A DNA stretch of 64,000 nt from Lactococcus sp. S-13 (lineage in GTDB: Bacteria; Bacillota; Bacilli; Lactobacillales; Streptococcaceae): positions 1,178,001 to 1,242,000 of the forward strand of contig NZ_SDAK01000001.1 in NCBI RefSeq assembly GCF_004210295.1. Reading direction: 5' to 3'. The notes beneath the pieces were generated by a model. The model saw only the letters and a program-made list of their open reading frames with translations. It was not told the DNA's origin and ran no database searches. Below, piece after piece: positions 1 to 9,392 of the stretch; the stretch's first letter is position 1, and every line of letters starts with the position of its first letter. The position numbers were made by a program, and so were the translations under genes.

Positions 1-3000
1 ATTCAGGAAGACCTGGTTTAGGAATACGTTCACCTTTAACGATTGCTTCATAAGCACGTGTACGTCCAATCACGTCATCTGACTTGTAAGTCAAGATTTC
101 TTGAAGAACATTTGCCGCACCATAAGCTTCCAACGCCCAAACTTCCATTTCCCCGAAACGTTGTCCACCGAACTGTGCTTTACCACCGAGCGGTTGTTGT
201 GTAACGAGTGAGTAAGGACCAACTGAACGAGCATGGAGTTTATCATCAACCATGTGGTGAAGTTTAATCATGTACATGACACCAACTGAAATTCGGTTAT
301 CAAATGGTTCACCAGTACGACCGTCATAAAGGACAGTCTTAGCGTCAGCAGCCATACCAGCTTCTTTAACTGTATCCCAGATATCTTCATCAGAAGCACC
401 GTCAAAGACGGGTGTTGCGATGTGGATACCCAAAGTACGAGCAGCCATACCTAAATGAAGCTCCATAACCTGTCCAATGTTCATCCGTGAAGGCACCCCA
501 AGTGGGTTCAACATGATATCGATTGGAGTTCCATCTGGCAAGTAAGGCATATCTTCCACAGGAACGATATTTGAAACGACCCCTTTGTTACCGTGACGTC
601 CGGCCATCTTATCCCCAACGTGGATTTTACGTTTTTGAGCAATGAAGACACGAACGAGCTTATTCACACCTGATGGCAATTCATCACCATTTTCACGAGT
701 AAACACACGCACATCGTGGACGATACCGCCACCACCGTGAGGCACACGGAGTGATGTATCACGAACTTCACGAGCTTTTTCACCAAAGATTGCACGAAGG
801 AGACGTTCTTCTGGTGTTGGATCAGTTTCACCTTTAGGAGTAACTTTACCAACCAGCAAATCACCGTCTTTCACTTCCGCACCGATACGGATAATACCAG
901 CTTCGTCAAGGTTTTTGAGTGCTTCATCTCCAATATTAGGAATCTCGCGAGTGATTTCTTCAGGCCCAAGCTTTGTATCGCGTGTTTCTGATTCATATTC
1001 TTCGATAGCGATTGAAGTATAAACGTCATCTTTAATCAAACGTTCAGACATGATAACCGCATCCTCAAAGTTGTAACCTTCCCAAGTCATATAGGCAACG
1101 AGTGGATTTTGACCAAGGGCCATTTCCCCGTTTTCCATAGAAGGTCCATCAGCAATGATGTCACCTTTTTCAACTTTTTCGCCAAGTTGAGCAAGCGGAC
1201 GTTGGTTGTATGAAGTTCCTGAGTTTGAACGTTGATATTTAGTGATATTGTAGATATCAAGCTCGCCGGAGATACGGCGAACACGAATTTCATCACCATC
1301 AACATATTCAACCACACCATCATGTTTAGCAAGTAAAGCAGCACCTGAATCGCGCGCTGTTTGATGTTCCATACCTGTACCAATCCAAGGAGCGTGCGGG
1401 TCAATCAGTGGAACTGCTTGACGTTGCATGTTGGCACCCATGAGGGCACGGTTGGAGTCATCGTTTTCAAGGAAAGGAATACAAGCGGCAGCTACGGCGA
1501 TAACCTGTTTAGGCGATACGTCCATGTAATCTGCTGTTGAAGCTTCTACTTCGATGTTGTTACCAGTGTGACGGGCCATAACTGTTTCATTAGCAAAACG
1601 GCTATCTTCAGTCAAACGTGAGTTAGCTTGGGCAACAGTGTAGTTGTCTTCTTCATCAGCTGTGAGGTATTCTACTTCATCAGTAACAATCCCTGTTGCA
1701 CGATCAACACGACGATATGGTGACATAATGAAACCATATTCGTTAACTTTGGCATAAGATGACAAGTTGTTGATCAAACCGATATTTGGTCCTTCAGGTG
1801 TTTCAATAGGACACATACGGCCATAGTGAGTATAGTGAACGTCACGCACTTCATAAGAAGCACGGTCACGCGAGATACCACCAGGTCCTAAGGCAGAAAA
1901 ACGACGTTTGTGTGAAAGCTCAGACAAAGGATTGTGTTGGTCCATGAACTGTGAAAGTTGTGAAGAACCAAAGAATTCTTTAATAGAAGCTGTTACAGGA
2001 CGAATGTTAATCAAACCTTGTGGTGTGATATTTTCATTTTCTGAAGATGACATCCGTTCGCGAATAACACGTTCCATACGTGAAAGTCCGATACGTACTT
2101 GGTTTTGAAGCAATTCACCTACTGAACGGATACGACGGTTACCTAAGTGGTCGATATCGTCCACTTTACCGATTCCTTCAGCAAGACCAAGCCAGTAGCT
2201 AATGTTTGCAATAACATCGGCTGGAGTCAATACGCGGCATTCATCATCTGGTGTTCCATTTGAGAGCAAAGTCACAACACGTTCTGAATTTTTCGGTGAG
2301 TAAACCTTGATGCTTTGCAAAGTGATTGGTTCTGGAATAACGGCGTCGTCAGAAGGTTCAACAACAAAGTTTCCAAGACCATTGTCAAGAAATGGTTCAA
2401 TCACATCAAGCACATCACGTGTTACAAGCGTATCTGCATTGACAAGAATTTCACCAGTTTCTGGGTCAACAATTGGCTCTGCCAAAGTCAAACCGAGGAG
2501 ACGATTTTTGAGTGCCAATTTTTTGTTAAATTTATAACGACCAACAGCCGCAAAATCATAACGTTTTGGATCAAAGAAACGTGCAACAAGCAAACCACGT
2601 GAGCTGTCAGCAGTTTTTGGTTCACCTGGGCGAAGACGGTCATAGATATCTTTGAGCGCTTCTTCTACACGAGTGTCCGCTGGATTTTTATGAACATCTT
2701 TTGCGATAGTATCTGTCAAAAGTTGAGTTTCACCCAACAATTCAAGGATTTCATCATCTGAACCAAAACCAAGGGCACGAAGCATTGTTGTAAATGTTAA
2801 TTTACGTGTACGGTCAATACGAACATAACCGATTCCTTTAGCATCAGTATCTAACTCAAACCAAGCCCCACGGTTAGGGATTGTTGTATGACCAAAGCTT
2901 TCGAGACCATTTTTGTCTGCTTTGAGGTGGAAATATGAGCCGGGGCTACGTACCAATTGGCTGACGATCAAACGTTCTGAACCATTGTTGATAAATGTAC

Positions 3001-3367
3001 CCATTTCAGTCATGAGTGGGAAATCTCCAAAGAAGACTTCTTGTGTTTTCAGTTCTCCCGTTTCTTTATTTACAAGACGGAAGGTTACATAAATTGGTGC
3101 TGAATAGTTTGCGTCATGCGCGCGCGCTTCTTCAACAGTGTATTTCGGTGTTTTCATCTCGTAACCGACAAATTCAAGCTCCATTGTGCCTGCAAAGTTG
3201 TCGATTGGGAACATTTCTTTAAAGACATTTGCAAGACCTTCATCGAGGAAGTTCTTGTAACTTGATGTTTGAACTTCGATGAGGTTTGGCAAACCGATTA
3301 CTTCTTTGATACGTGAAAAGCTGCGTCTTGTACGGTGTTTACCGTATTTTACGTCATGTCCTGCCAA
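1..3367 (-). CDS. rpoB: RNA polymerase subunit beta (RpoB), 3' end outside window
   Basis: Encodes the beta subunit of DNA-dependent RNA polymerase. The minus-strand frame is open from 3367 to the window edge, about 1122 codons of a protein usually near 1190-1200, so roughly 70 C-terminal residues are missing. The N-terminus reads [20 protein letters not shown], typical of lactococcal/streptococcal RpoB. The start codon is TTG (3367-3365), preceded by a GAGGAG Shine-Dalgarno, which is why it is easily missed by ATG-only calling. rpoC would follow downstream, outside the window. A sigma-A promoter and a leader hairpin lie upstream. Confidence 0.97.
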   Translation of the reverse strand, partial: MAGHDVKYGKHRTRRSFSRIKEVIGLPNLIEVQTSSYKNFLDEGLANVFKEMFPIDNFAGTMELEFVGYEMKTPKYTVEEARAHDANYSAPIYVTFRLVNKETGELKTQEVFFGDFPLMTEMGTFINNGSERLIVSQLVRSPGSYFHLKADKNGLESFGHTTIPNRGAWFELDTDAKGIGYVRIDRTRKLTFTTMLRALGFGSDDEILELLGETQLLTDTIAKDVHKNPADTRVEEALKDIYDRLRPGEPKTADSSRGLLVARFFDPKRYDFAAVGRYKFNKKLALKNRLLGLTLAEPIVDPETGEILVNADTLVTRDVLDVIEPFLDNGLGNFVVEPSDDAVIPEPITLQSIKVYSPKNSERVVTLLSNGTPDDECRVLTPADVIANISYWLGLAEGIGKVDDIDHLGNRRIRSVGELLQNQVRIGLSRMERVIRERMSSSENENITPQGLINIRPVTASIKEFFGSSQLSQFMDQHNPLSELSHKRRFSALGPGGISRDRASYEVRDVHYTHYGRMCPIETPEGPNIGLINNLSSYAKVNEYGFIMSPYRRVDRATGIVTDEVEYLTADEEDNYTVAQANSRLTEDSRFANETVMARHTGNNIEVEASTADYMDVSPKQVIAVAAACIPFLENDDSNRALMGANMQRQAVPLIDPHAPWIGTGMEHQTARDSGAALLAKHDGVVEYVDGDEIRVRRISGELDIYNITKYQRSNSGTSYNQRPLAQLGEKVEKGDIIADGPSMENGEMALGQNPLVAYMTWEGYNFEDAVIMSERLIKDDVYTSIAIEEYESETRDTKLGPEEITREIPNIGDEALKNLDEAGIIRIGAEVKDGDLLVGKVTPKGETDPTPEERLLRAIFGEKAREVRDTSLRVPHGGGGIVHDVRVFTRENGDELPSGVNKLVRVFIAQKRKIHVGDKMAGRHGNKGVVSNIVPVEDMPYLPDGTPIDIMLNPLGVPSRMNIGQVMELHLGMAARTLGIHIATPVFDGASDEDIWDTVKEAGMAADAKTVLYDGRTGEPFDNRISVGVMYMIKLHHMVDDKLHARSVGPYSLVTQQPLGGKAQFGGQRFGEMEVWALEAYGAANVLQEILTYKSDDVIGRTRAYEAIVKGERIPKPGLPE

Positions 3368-3499
3368 GTGTTTTCTCCTCTATTTTTTAGATTTGATTAA
3401 AAAAGTCTGTGTTTTTGGTGAAATTTAAATGAAAAAAACCGAAAAGTCTGTAGTTTGTCTTTTTAATAACTTTTCTGGTTTTATCGACTTAAAGACGCC

Positions 3500-3534
3500 A
3501 AAAAAGCAACGAAAACACGAATGTTTCGTTGCTT
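3500..3534 (-). terminator. Terminator-like hairpin in the rpoB leader
   Basis: On the minus strand an 11-bp stem (AAGCAACGAAA pairing with TTTCGTTGCTT, about 9-nt loop) is followed at once by six Us. It lies between the rpoB promoter and the rpoB start, so it can only act as an attenuator or a processing site of the rpoB leader, not as an end-of-operon terminator. Confidence 0.65.
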
Positions 3535-3590
3535 ACAAAGCCTATGGGGACAAGAGATCCCACAGAATTTGCTGACAAACCATTATTTCT

Positions 3591-3619
3591 ATTATACTAT
3601 ATTTCTAGTGGTTTGGCAA
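3591..3619 (-). promoter_or_regulatory. rpoB promoter
   Basis: Minus strand: TTGCCA, 17-nt spacer, TATAAT. The transcript would start near 3584 and carry a leader of about 215 nt before the rpoB TTG. It begins about 30 nt beyond the stop of the upstream CodY-like gene. Confidence 0.8.
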
Positions 3620-3650
3620 GGTGAATCCTAGGAATAAACGCTTGTTCAGG

Positions 3651-4253
3651 TTAAAGATCAATTTTTTCAATGATTGTTTTAAAAGTTTCTAGTTCCGGTC
3701 GAGAAAGTGACTGAATCAAAGAAGCAAAGCTGTTTTCTCTACGTTGACTCTCTAGTTCTTCTAACATAATATAAGAAGCTTGGTTCCCAATAAAAGTCGA
3801 AAGTGTATCAAGCAGCATGATTTGTTCATTGCTGAGTGGTTCAGCAGTCAACACAAAAAGGCTTCCTAAACGCAATCTATTTCCCTCTATCGGACCTATT
3901 GTAACCCAATGATCAGCAAAATTGCTTTTCAAAAGCTCAATTTTTTGCAGAAGCGAACTTTCTATTTTCACACTATCACTAATTTCAAAATTTTTGAGCG
4001 CTTCATCAGAAATTTCTTCGGAGATTTTTTGATAAGTGAAAAAATTTTTAAGGATTTTATTTTCTCGAAATTCGTCACTAGCGTAGCCATAACCTAGACA
4101 ATTTCTTTTCGAATTAATGCCAAAAATATGACCATTTATGACTTTGGCCGCTCGTTCTAATATGACCTGATAGGGAAATGGCTCTGAAAAATCAACTGAA
4201 GTTTCTCTGAGTAGAACATTGAGTTGTTGTGTCTGCTTAAAAATCTTTTCCAT
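3651..4253 (-). CDS. CodY-like protein, GAF ligand-binding half only
   Basis: The 200-residue protein follows the N-terminal half of the nutrient regulator CodY. The segment ERAAKVINGHIFGINSK matches CodY ERLANVID..AxVINTK, the segment TIGPIEGNRLRLGSLFV matches TLAPIYGSGMRLGTFI, and the C-terminal helix SRPELETFKTIIEKID matches SYSEMKAVKAIIEELD. In CodY the branched-chain-amino-acid-binding GAF domain and linker helix are followed by a winged-helix DNA-binding domain. Here the protein stops (TAA) exactly at the end of the linker helix, and the rpoB promoter begins about 30 bp later, so no HTH is left in any frame. CodY is about 260 residues. RBS AAAGGAGAG precedes the ATG. Divergent to the XRE regulator at 4504. 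It may be a GAF-only modulator (for example a dimerisation partner of full CodY) or a decayed paralogue. Confidence 0.8.
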   Translation of the reverse strand: MEKIFKQTQQLNVLLRETSVDFSEPFPYQVILERAAKVINGHIFGINSKRNCLGYGYASDEFRENKILKNFFTYQKISEEISDEALKNFEISDSVKIESSLLQKIELLKSNFADHWVTIGPIEGNRLRLGSLFVLTAEPLSNEQIMLLDTLSTFIGNQASYIMLEELESQRRENSFASLIQSLSRPELETFKTIIEKIDL

Positions 4254-4503
4254 ACTTCTCTCCTTTATGATACTTTGTTTAGTCTACCAAGAAAACGCTA
4301 ACAGTATTTTTTTGATTACTTTTATCCTATCATATCTTACTAAAGGTGTCAAACTTCCTACACCGGTCACTAAAATTAAGTTATTAACTTATATATTTCT
4401 GTTTAGTTATTTCTTTTTTCTTTTATATCGTAAAGTTATGTGTTATAATATAGGTGTTACAAATATTTTAATGGCGTTTTTTTAATACGCACTGAGGTGT
4501 ATT

Positions 4504-5193
4504 TTGTTATTTTATGATCGTTTAAAAAGTTTAGTCGTTGATTCCCACAAATCTTTCAATCAAATCGAAAGAGAGTTGGGTTATCCCAGAAATGCACTTG
4601 CTAACTACCGTTTAGGCAAGGAACCTAGTGCGAAGCGTTTGGCAGAAATTGCTGATTACTTTGACGTTACTACCGAATATCTGCTCGGCAAAGGAGATGA
4701 TTACAATTACAAAAAAGCGCAGCTTCTTTTTGAATATTTAAGTCAAGAAAAGAAACAAAACTTACTTAACTACATCGAAGCTCGTCTGGATGAAGTGACG
4801 CGTTTTGAACAAGAACGTGTTTCTTTGAACGTGGAGCAATTCGTTCACAAAGATGCTGATACTTGGGTTTTTCAACCCAGTGATAAAATCGTTCGTTTTC
4901 CTCGTCAGGAACTTCCTGATGACTACGATGTTATTTTCGAACTCGTCAATGAGGCTTTGCAACCTGCGATTCCAAGTATGAATGGCGATTTGGTCTTTAT
5001 TAAATTTACCGAAAAACCTTTGAAAGAAGGCATTCTATCATTTTCTTTGGAAGCTAATCAGCTTGCTAAGTTAGTCACAAATGATGATAGAGTGCTTTAC
5101 CTCAGTTATTTAGGCACAGACGATGCTGAAGCTTCTGAGGAATTGTCCGGAAAAGTTGTAAAAGTTTATCGTTCACAAGAAGTTCTTTCTTGA
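4504..5193 (+). CDS. XRE-family regulator with degenerate S24/LexA-like C-terminal domain
   Basis: The N-terminal ~65 residues are a helix-turn-helix (SFNQIERELGYPRNALANYR, then a LGKEPSAKRLAEIADYF helix). The C-terminal ~110 residues follow the LexA/CI peptidase fold. In the catalytic box, usually G-D-S-M-x-P, the sequence reads N-E-A-L-Q-P, so the nucleophilic Ser is Ala. The Lys box survives (QLAKLV, compare TVKRF). No Ala-Gly cleavage pair is seen in the linker. It therefore resembles HdiR/LexA-type regulators in shape but should not self-cleave. The start is TTG at 4504, chosen because GAGG lies six nt upstream and no in-frame ATG is near. Transcribed divergently from the CodY-like gene and ends in a shared bidirectional terminator. 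Confidence 0.8.
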   Translation: MLFYDRLKSLVVDSHKSFNQIERELGYPRNALANYRLGKEPSAKRLAEIADYFDVTTEYLLGKGDDYNYKKAQLLFEYLSQEKKQNLLNYIEARLDEVTRFEQERVSLNVEQFVHKDADTWVFQPSDKIVRFPRQELPDDYDVIFELVNEALQPAIPSMNGDLVFIKFTEKPLKEGILSFSLEANQLAKLVTNDDRVLYLSYLGTDDAEASEELSGKVVKVYRSQEVLS

Positions 5194-5214
5194 TGACCTT
5201 TTGTTTCTCCGTAT

Positions 5215-5252
5215 AAAAAAAATCTTCTACTTTTCAGTAGAAGATTTTTTTA
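5215..5252. terminator. Bidirectional terminator
   Basis: Perfect 10-bp stem (AATCTTCTAC / GTAGAAGATT) flanked by A and T runs on both sides, between the convergent XRE gene and the alkyltransferase-like gene. The stop codon of the latter lies inside the stem. Confidence 0.9.
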
Positions 5253-5538
5253 TATTAACTTTTCCTTTGGTAGAGACCGAAACTCCTTCTTGTTGAAGAA
5301 GGGCGATTTGTTCGCTTCTTCCTGGCTCTGGTAGGGCAATTGTTCCATCTGAACGGATAATCCGCCACCAAGGGAGCTTATAGTTGTGAGACATTGAATG
5401 TAAAATCCAAGAGACTTGGCGCGCAGCATTGGGCAAACCGGCTAGTTTGCCAACATCTCGATAGCTCATTACTTCTCCTTGAGGAACTGCTTGAATGACG
5501 GCTAATATCTTTTTGGTGTTTTCTGTAAGCTCAGCCAT
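5227..5538 (-). CDS. Alkyltransferase-like (ATL) DNA-repair protein
   Basis: About 103 residues with the DNA-binding fold of O6-alkylguanine-DNA alkyltransferase: GEVMSYRDVGKLAGLPNAAR matches the helix-turn-helix region. At the active site the usual PCHR is replaced by PWWR, so the alkyl-accepting Cys is Trp. That is the signature of ATL proteins (compare E. coli YbaZ), which bind alkylated guanine without repairing it and hand it to nucleotide excision repair. The ATG at 5538 overlaps the pepO stop by one base (TAATG), which suggests translational coupling. A TTG two codons upstream is an alternative start. Confidence 0.87.
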   Translation of the reverse strand: MAELTENTKKILAVIQAVPQGEVMSYRDVGKLAGLPNAARQVSWILHSMSHNYKLPWWRIIRSDGTIALPEPGRSEQIALLQQEGVSVSTKGKVNIKKSSTEK

Positions 5539-7421
5539 TACCAAATTTCCACTCGTTTTTCTGGTGCTTGATACATTTTATCTGTCGTTTTAATATCGAA
5601 GGCTTCATAAAATTCTTCGAGATTTGTTGGCGGAATATTTGCTCGTAATTTTGCTGGGGCATGAACATCCATAGACAAAAGCATTTGTTGGAACTCTGTG
5701 CTTGCTTTCATCCGCCAAATGGTTGCCCATTGGCTAAAGAAAGCTTTTAAATCAAGGTCTTTTTCTTGTTTAGCTGCGGTCAGTGCTGCTGTGATTCCGC
5801 CTTGGTCAGCGATATTTTCTGATACAATGAGTTTTCCATTAGCTGCGCCTGCTTCTGTTTCTATCCCTTCAAAGCGTGCAATCATTTCTTCTTGCTTTTT
5901 CTCAAAAGCTTCATAATCTTTGTCCAGCCACCACTTGTTGAGGTTGCCATATTTGTCAAATTGAGCGCCATTGTTATCGAAAGCGTGTGAAATTTCGTGA
6001 GCAATGACTGCGCCAATTCCACCATAATTTTGTGAGCTAGATTGTTCTAATGAATAGAAAGGGGCTTGCAAAATTGCTGCTGGGAAAACAATAGTGTTGC
6101 TATCTGGACTATAATAAGCGTTGACCATGTGAGCTGGCATATGCCAAATGGTTTTATCCACATCTTCTGAGAATTTTTCATAGACACGCGCTGTCAAAAT
6201 TTCATCAAAGTTGACGGCATCTTCATATAAAGTACCTTCACCAACTTTTAATCTGCTATAAATTTCTGGTAACTTATCTGGAAAGCCAATGAATGCTGTA
6301 ATTGCATCAAGTTTTTCGATTGCTTTCGTGGCCGTTTCTTGGCTAAGCCATGTGTTTGTGCGTAAGCGTTCTTGATACACGTTTATCATCGCTGCAACCA
6401 TGCGTTTCACATCGGCTTTGGCAGCTTCACCAAAATATTTTTTGCCGTAAAATAAGCCAACGACTTGACTGAAGTAAGCTTCTGTAATATCCAATTGGTG
6501 CTTGTCTTGACTTCTGGCTTCTTGGACATTGGAAAGAAAGCGCGCGTAAGCTCCACCAAGAATTCGCAATTCTTCATTCAAAAATGAGCTGGCCCTACGT
6601 GCAGTTTTCGTCAGCATCCACGCTTTGATGAGTGGCCAATTTTCTTCATTGATTAAGGTGTTAAAATTGTCGTAAAATCGATTTTCGAAAACAATAACCT
6701 TTTCAACTTTTGTTTGTACTAAATCTTTAAGCAGCGCTTGAAAATCAATGGTAGAGATTTTGCTGACGAAAGTTTTGGTGCTGACGGGATTGTAAAGCTC
6801 AACATATTTTGCCCATTCTTCTGACGTATTTGCTGACGAAACTAATAGAAGGTCAAATTTGACGGCGTCAGCAGCAATCTTTTGGGCATTTTCCACATCA
6901 AAATGCTCCAAAATTTCAGCTGAATTTTTTGCCCAAAAATCAAGCAGCTCGGTCTTTCTTGGGTGTTCGTCAGCATAATAGGTCGTATCTGGCAAAATCA
7001 AACCTGGGCCAGTAAAGCTCAATCCATAGTGAATAGCATCTTTCATATCTGGCTCAACACTAAAGGAGAAAGGAACCGGCGCTTGCGAATGGAAAATCAA
7101 ATCCGTCAGCTTGTCTTTAAACTCTTGAAAATTGGTAAGTTTTTGAACTTTGGCCAATTCCGCTTTTACGGCTGTAAAATCAGCTTTTTCGCGGCTTTCC
7201 CAATCTCCAGCTTTATTGTAAAACTTAATTGCTTCTAAGAGTTCGGCATTGTCTTTGGGAAGATTTGCTGACAATTCCGTCAAATCGGCTGACAAATTTT
7301 TTTCATTTTCCAAAACCAATTCATCGAAAGCGGAAATTCTAGGCTTATCTGCGGGAATCTCAGCTTTGGTCAGCCATTCCTCATTGACTGCTGCAAATAA
7401 ATCATCTTGAATTCTTACCAT
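5538..7421 (-). CDS. pepO: Endopeptidase O, M13 neprilysin family
   Basis: 627 residues, the usual length of lactococcal PepO, a cytoplasmic zinc endopeptidase that cleaves oligopeptides of roughly 5-35 residues during casein or peptide use. Zinc motif VIAHEISHAFDNNG lies near residue 475 and the second ligand motif ENIADQGG near residue 535. The C-terminus ends RVEIW, close to the conserved neprilysin CxVW end. No signal peptide. RBS AAAAAAGGAG before the ATG. An extended -10 (TGCTATAAT on the minus strand, near 7455-7463) lies upstream. The ATL gene is coupled downstream. Confidence 0.96.
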   Translation of the reverse strand: MVRIQDDLFAAVNEEWLTKAEIPADKPRISAFDELVLENEKNLSADLTELSANLPKDNAELLEAIKFYNKAGDWESREKADFTAVKAELAKVQKLTNFQEFKDKLTDLIFHSQAPVPFSFSVEPDMKDAIHYGLSFTGPGLILPDTTYYADEHPRKTELLDFWAKNSAEILEHFDVENAQKIAADAVKFDLLLVSSANTSEEWAKYVELYNPVSTKTFVSKISTIDFQALLKDLVQTKVEKVIVFENRFYDNFNTLINEENWPLIKAWMLTKTARRASSFLNEELRILGGAYARFLSNVQEARSQDKHQLDITEAYFSQVVGLFYGKKYFGEAAKADVKRMVAAMINVYQERLRTNTWLSQETATKAIEKLDAITAFIGFPDKLPEIYSRLKVGEGTLYEDAVNFDEILTARVYEKFSEDVDKTIWHMPAHMVNAYYSPDSNTIVFPAAILQAPFYSLEQSSSQNYGGIGAVIAHEISHAFDNNGAQFDKYGNLNKWWLDKDYEAFEKKQEEMIARFEGIETEAGAANGKLIVSENIADQGGITAALTAAKQEKDLDLKAFFSQWATIWRMKASTEFQQMLLSMDVHAPAKLRANIPPTNLEEFYEAFDIKTTDKMYQAPEKRVEIW

Positions 7422-7472
7422 TTTTTCTCCTTTTTTACTTATATTTTTCTATTATTATAGCACAATCATAAA

Positions 7473-7501
7473 AAAAGTACTGACAATTCTGTCAGTACTT
7501 T
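7473..7501 (-). terminator. Terminator after the murJ-like gene
   Basis: Perfect 11-bp stem AAGTACTGACA / TGTCAGTACTT followed on the minus strand by seven Ts, located 5 nt after the flippase stop codon. Confidence 0.9.
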
Positions 7502-7505
7502 AAGC

Positions 7506-9176
7506 TTATATGCGAAGTCGGCGACGCAGTCCTGCTGCTCGATTTCCGAACCATCTTTCTAATAGACCAAGTTGAGCTGCAAACCACAAATAAGTGTAAA
7601 ATCCAGCACCGCCGGCAATGAGGGCAATGAGTGCTGACGCAATCCGTCCAGGTGTTTTTCCAAAAATGAGTCCCAAAATCATCTCAGCAACAATGACAAC
7701 GATTGACATAAACAGCGTCAATAATGAGGCACCTATGATTCCTCGAGTGGTATTTTTAATAGAGAAATGTGTGATTTCATGCAATTTTCTAATGAACAAG
7801 AAGACACCAAGCGTGAAAGAAATTGTCGTTGCTAGAAGTGGCCCAAAGCTGTGGAAAATCAGAATCAATGGCACTTGAAGAACTAACTTCACAACCAAAG
7901 TAATGGCAAAAAAGCGCATCGCTAAGCGTTTATGATCCATCACAGTCAATGGTGGATAAACCAGCATATAAAGTCCAAGCAAGAAGGTCTGTAAACTTGC
8001 AAAAACAAATAAGCTACTCTGCAAAGTTGACGGAATTTGATAGAAAATAGTATAGATAGGTTTAGTCAAAAGTGCCATCCCAACGACCGCTGGGAGCATA
8101 AATCCAACATAAAGTTGAAAGTTGTAACCCACTAAGGTCGCAAGTTCGCGACGATTTCCTTTGACGTAATGCTCCGTAATCAAGGGGTCAGAAACTGAAC
8201 CCAATGTCAAGGCCACTCCAAGTAAAACCATTGTCAATTTGTCTGTATTAGCAGAAAAATAACTCATCAAAGCCAGCAATTCATTATGGCTGTAATCTGT
8301 GACCCATGGCATCATGTTCATAAACGTTGAATTGTCAATGATTTTGAAAATTTGAATTGCTGAACCAATCACGATGAAAGGAATAGCAGTATGCATGGTT
8401 GATTTCATGATGCCCAGTGCATTGATTTTTGATTTGGCTGGGCCTGGATGCAAGAGATGGCTTAATTTACCCGATTTTTGTAAATAATAAAGTAGAACTG
8501 CATAAGAACCAAGCATTCCTATAAAGGCTGCTGTGGTTGATTGAGTAACGGCATTTTGCCAGCTGTGCGAGCCGAGTTTCATAATGGCAAAGGTGGCAGC
8601 AAGCATCCAGATGACCCGAACGACTTGCTCTAATAATTGGCTGAGGGCGTACGCTTTTACTTCATTTAAACCTTGAAAATATCCTCGAATGACGGACATT
8701 GACGGGAAGATTAAAACGGCTAAAGCTAGACTTTTCATGACTGGAACGAGATCCGCACTGTCTTTCCCTCCAACAAGAGTTGAGAGTGGCCCTGAAAGGA
8801 CAAACATCAGTCCTGCCGCAACCAAACCTAAACCTGCCATGATTGCAAGCATTTGACGGACTAAACGATAAGCCATATTGGGGTCGTCCAAAGTATTGTA
8901 ACGTGCGACCTCACGCGCAACAGCTGCTGGGATTCCAATCGTTGATACGAGTAGAAAAAGCGCATAAATATTATAACCCATGCTAAACAAAGAATTGGCT
9001 TCATTTCCGAAACGCCCCATCCAAGCATACCACGGGATGATATAGACCACGCCTAAAATTTTTCCAATCATATCTGCACCGGTACGCCAAGCAGCACCTG
9101 AGAGCATCTGATCTTTTGATTTTGCAGCCGTTTTTGGCGGCTGCTCTGTATTCACTAGTTTTTCTGAATCTTCCAT
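7506..9176 (-). CDS. murJ: MOP-family flippase, lipid II flippase MurJ/YtgP type
   Basis: 556 residues with about 14 hydrophobic segments, and a start MEDSEKLVNTEQPP then LSGAAWRTGADMIGKILGVVYIIPWY, the typical opening of the polysaccharide-transport/MurJ branch of the MOP superfamily. In streptococci and Bacillus the orthologue (YtgP) flips lipid II across the membrane for peptidoglycan synthesis. The gene is divergent from murE, the same pairing known in streptococci, which supports a cell-wall role over capsule export. A strong terminator follows. Confidence 0.87.
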   Translation of the reverse strand: MEDSEKLVNTEQPPKTAAKSKDQMLSGAAWRTGADMIGKILGVVYIIPWYAWMGRFGNEANSLFSMGYNIYALFLLVSTIGIPAAVAREVARYNTLDDPNMAYRLVRQMLAIMAGLGLVAAGLMFVLSGPLSTLVGGKDSADLVPVMKSLALAVLIFPSMSVIRGYFQGLNEVKAYALSQLLEQVVRVIWMLAATFAIMKLGSHSWQNAVTQSTTAAFIGMLGSYAVLLYYLQKSGKLSHLLHPGPAKSKINALGIMKSTMHTAIPFIVIGSAIQIFKIIDNSTFMNMMPWVTDYSHNELLALMSYFSANTDKLTMVLLGVALTLGSVSDPLITEHYVKGNRRELATLVGYNFQLYVGFMLPAVVGMALLTKPIYTIFYQIPSTLQSSLFVFASLQTFLLGLYMLVYPPLTVMDHKRLAMRFFAITLVVKLVLQVPLILIFHSFGPLLATTISFTLGVFLFIRKLHEITHFSIKNTTRGIIGASLLTLFMSIVVIVAEMILGLIFGKTPGRIASALIALIAGGAGFYTYLWFAAQLGLLERWFGNRAAGLRRRLRI

Positions 9177-9307
9177 TGTTCCATTTTACCTTAACTTTAT
9201 GCTTTTGACAATCAAATGCTAATATTTATTATTCCTTTTGTTCTCTATTCTAAAACAAAATTCCTAAAAGAAGCTCAATGACTTATGCGCTCCTTTGTTC
9301 CTTGTGC

Positions 9308-9313
9308 TATAAT
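9308..9313 (+). promoter_or_regulatory. murE promoter (-10 element)
   Basis: TGCTATAAT, an extended -10, lies about 80 nt upstream of the murE ATG. No good -35 is visible at the usual distance. Confidence 0.5.
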
Positions 9314-9392
9314 AGTAAGAACGGGATAATTCCCTTAAATTTCCTTGCTTTAGAAAGGTATCGTGATTTGCGATAGATGGGCATTTTTAACC

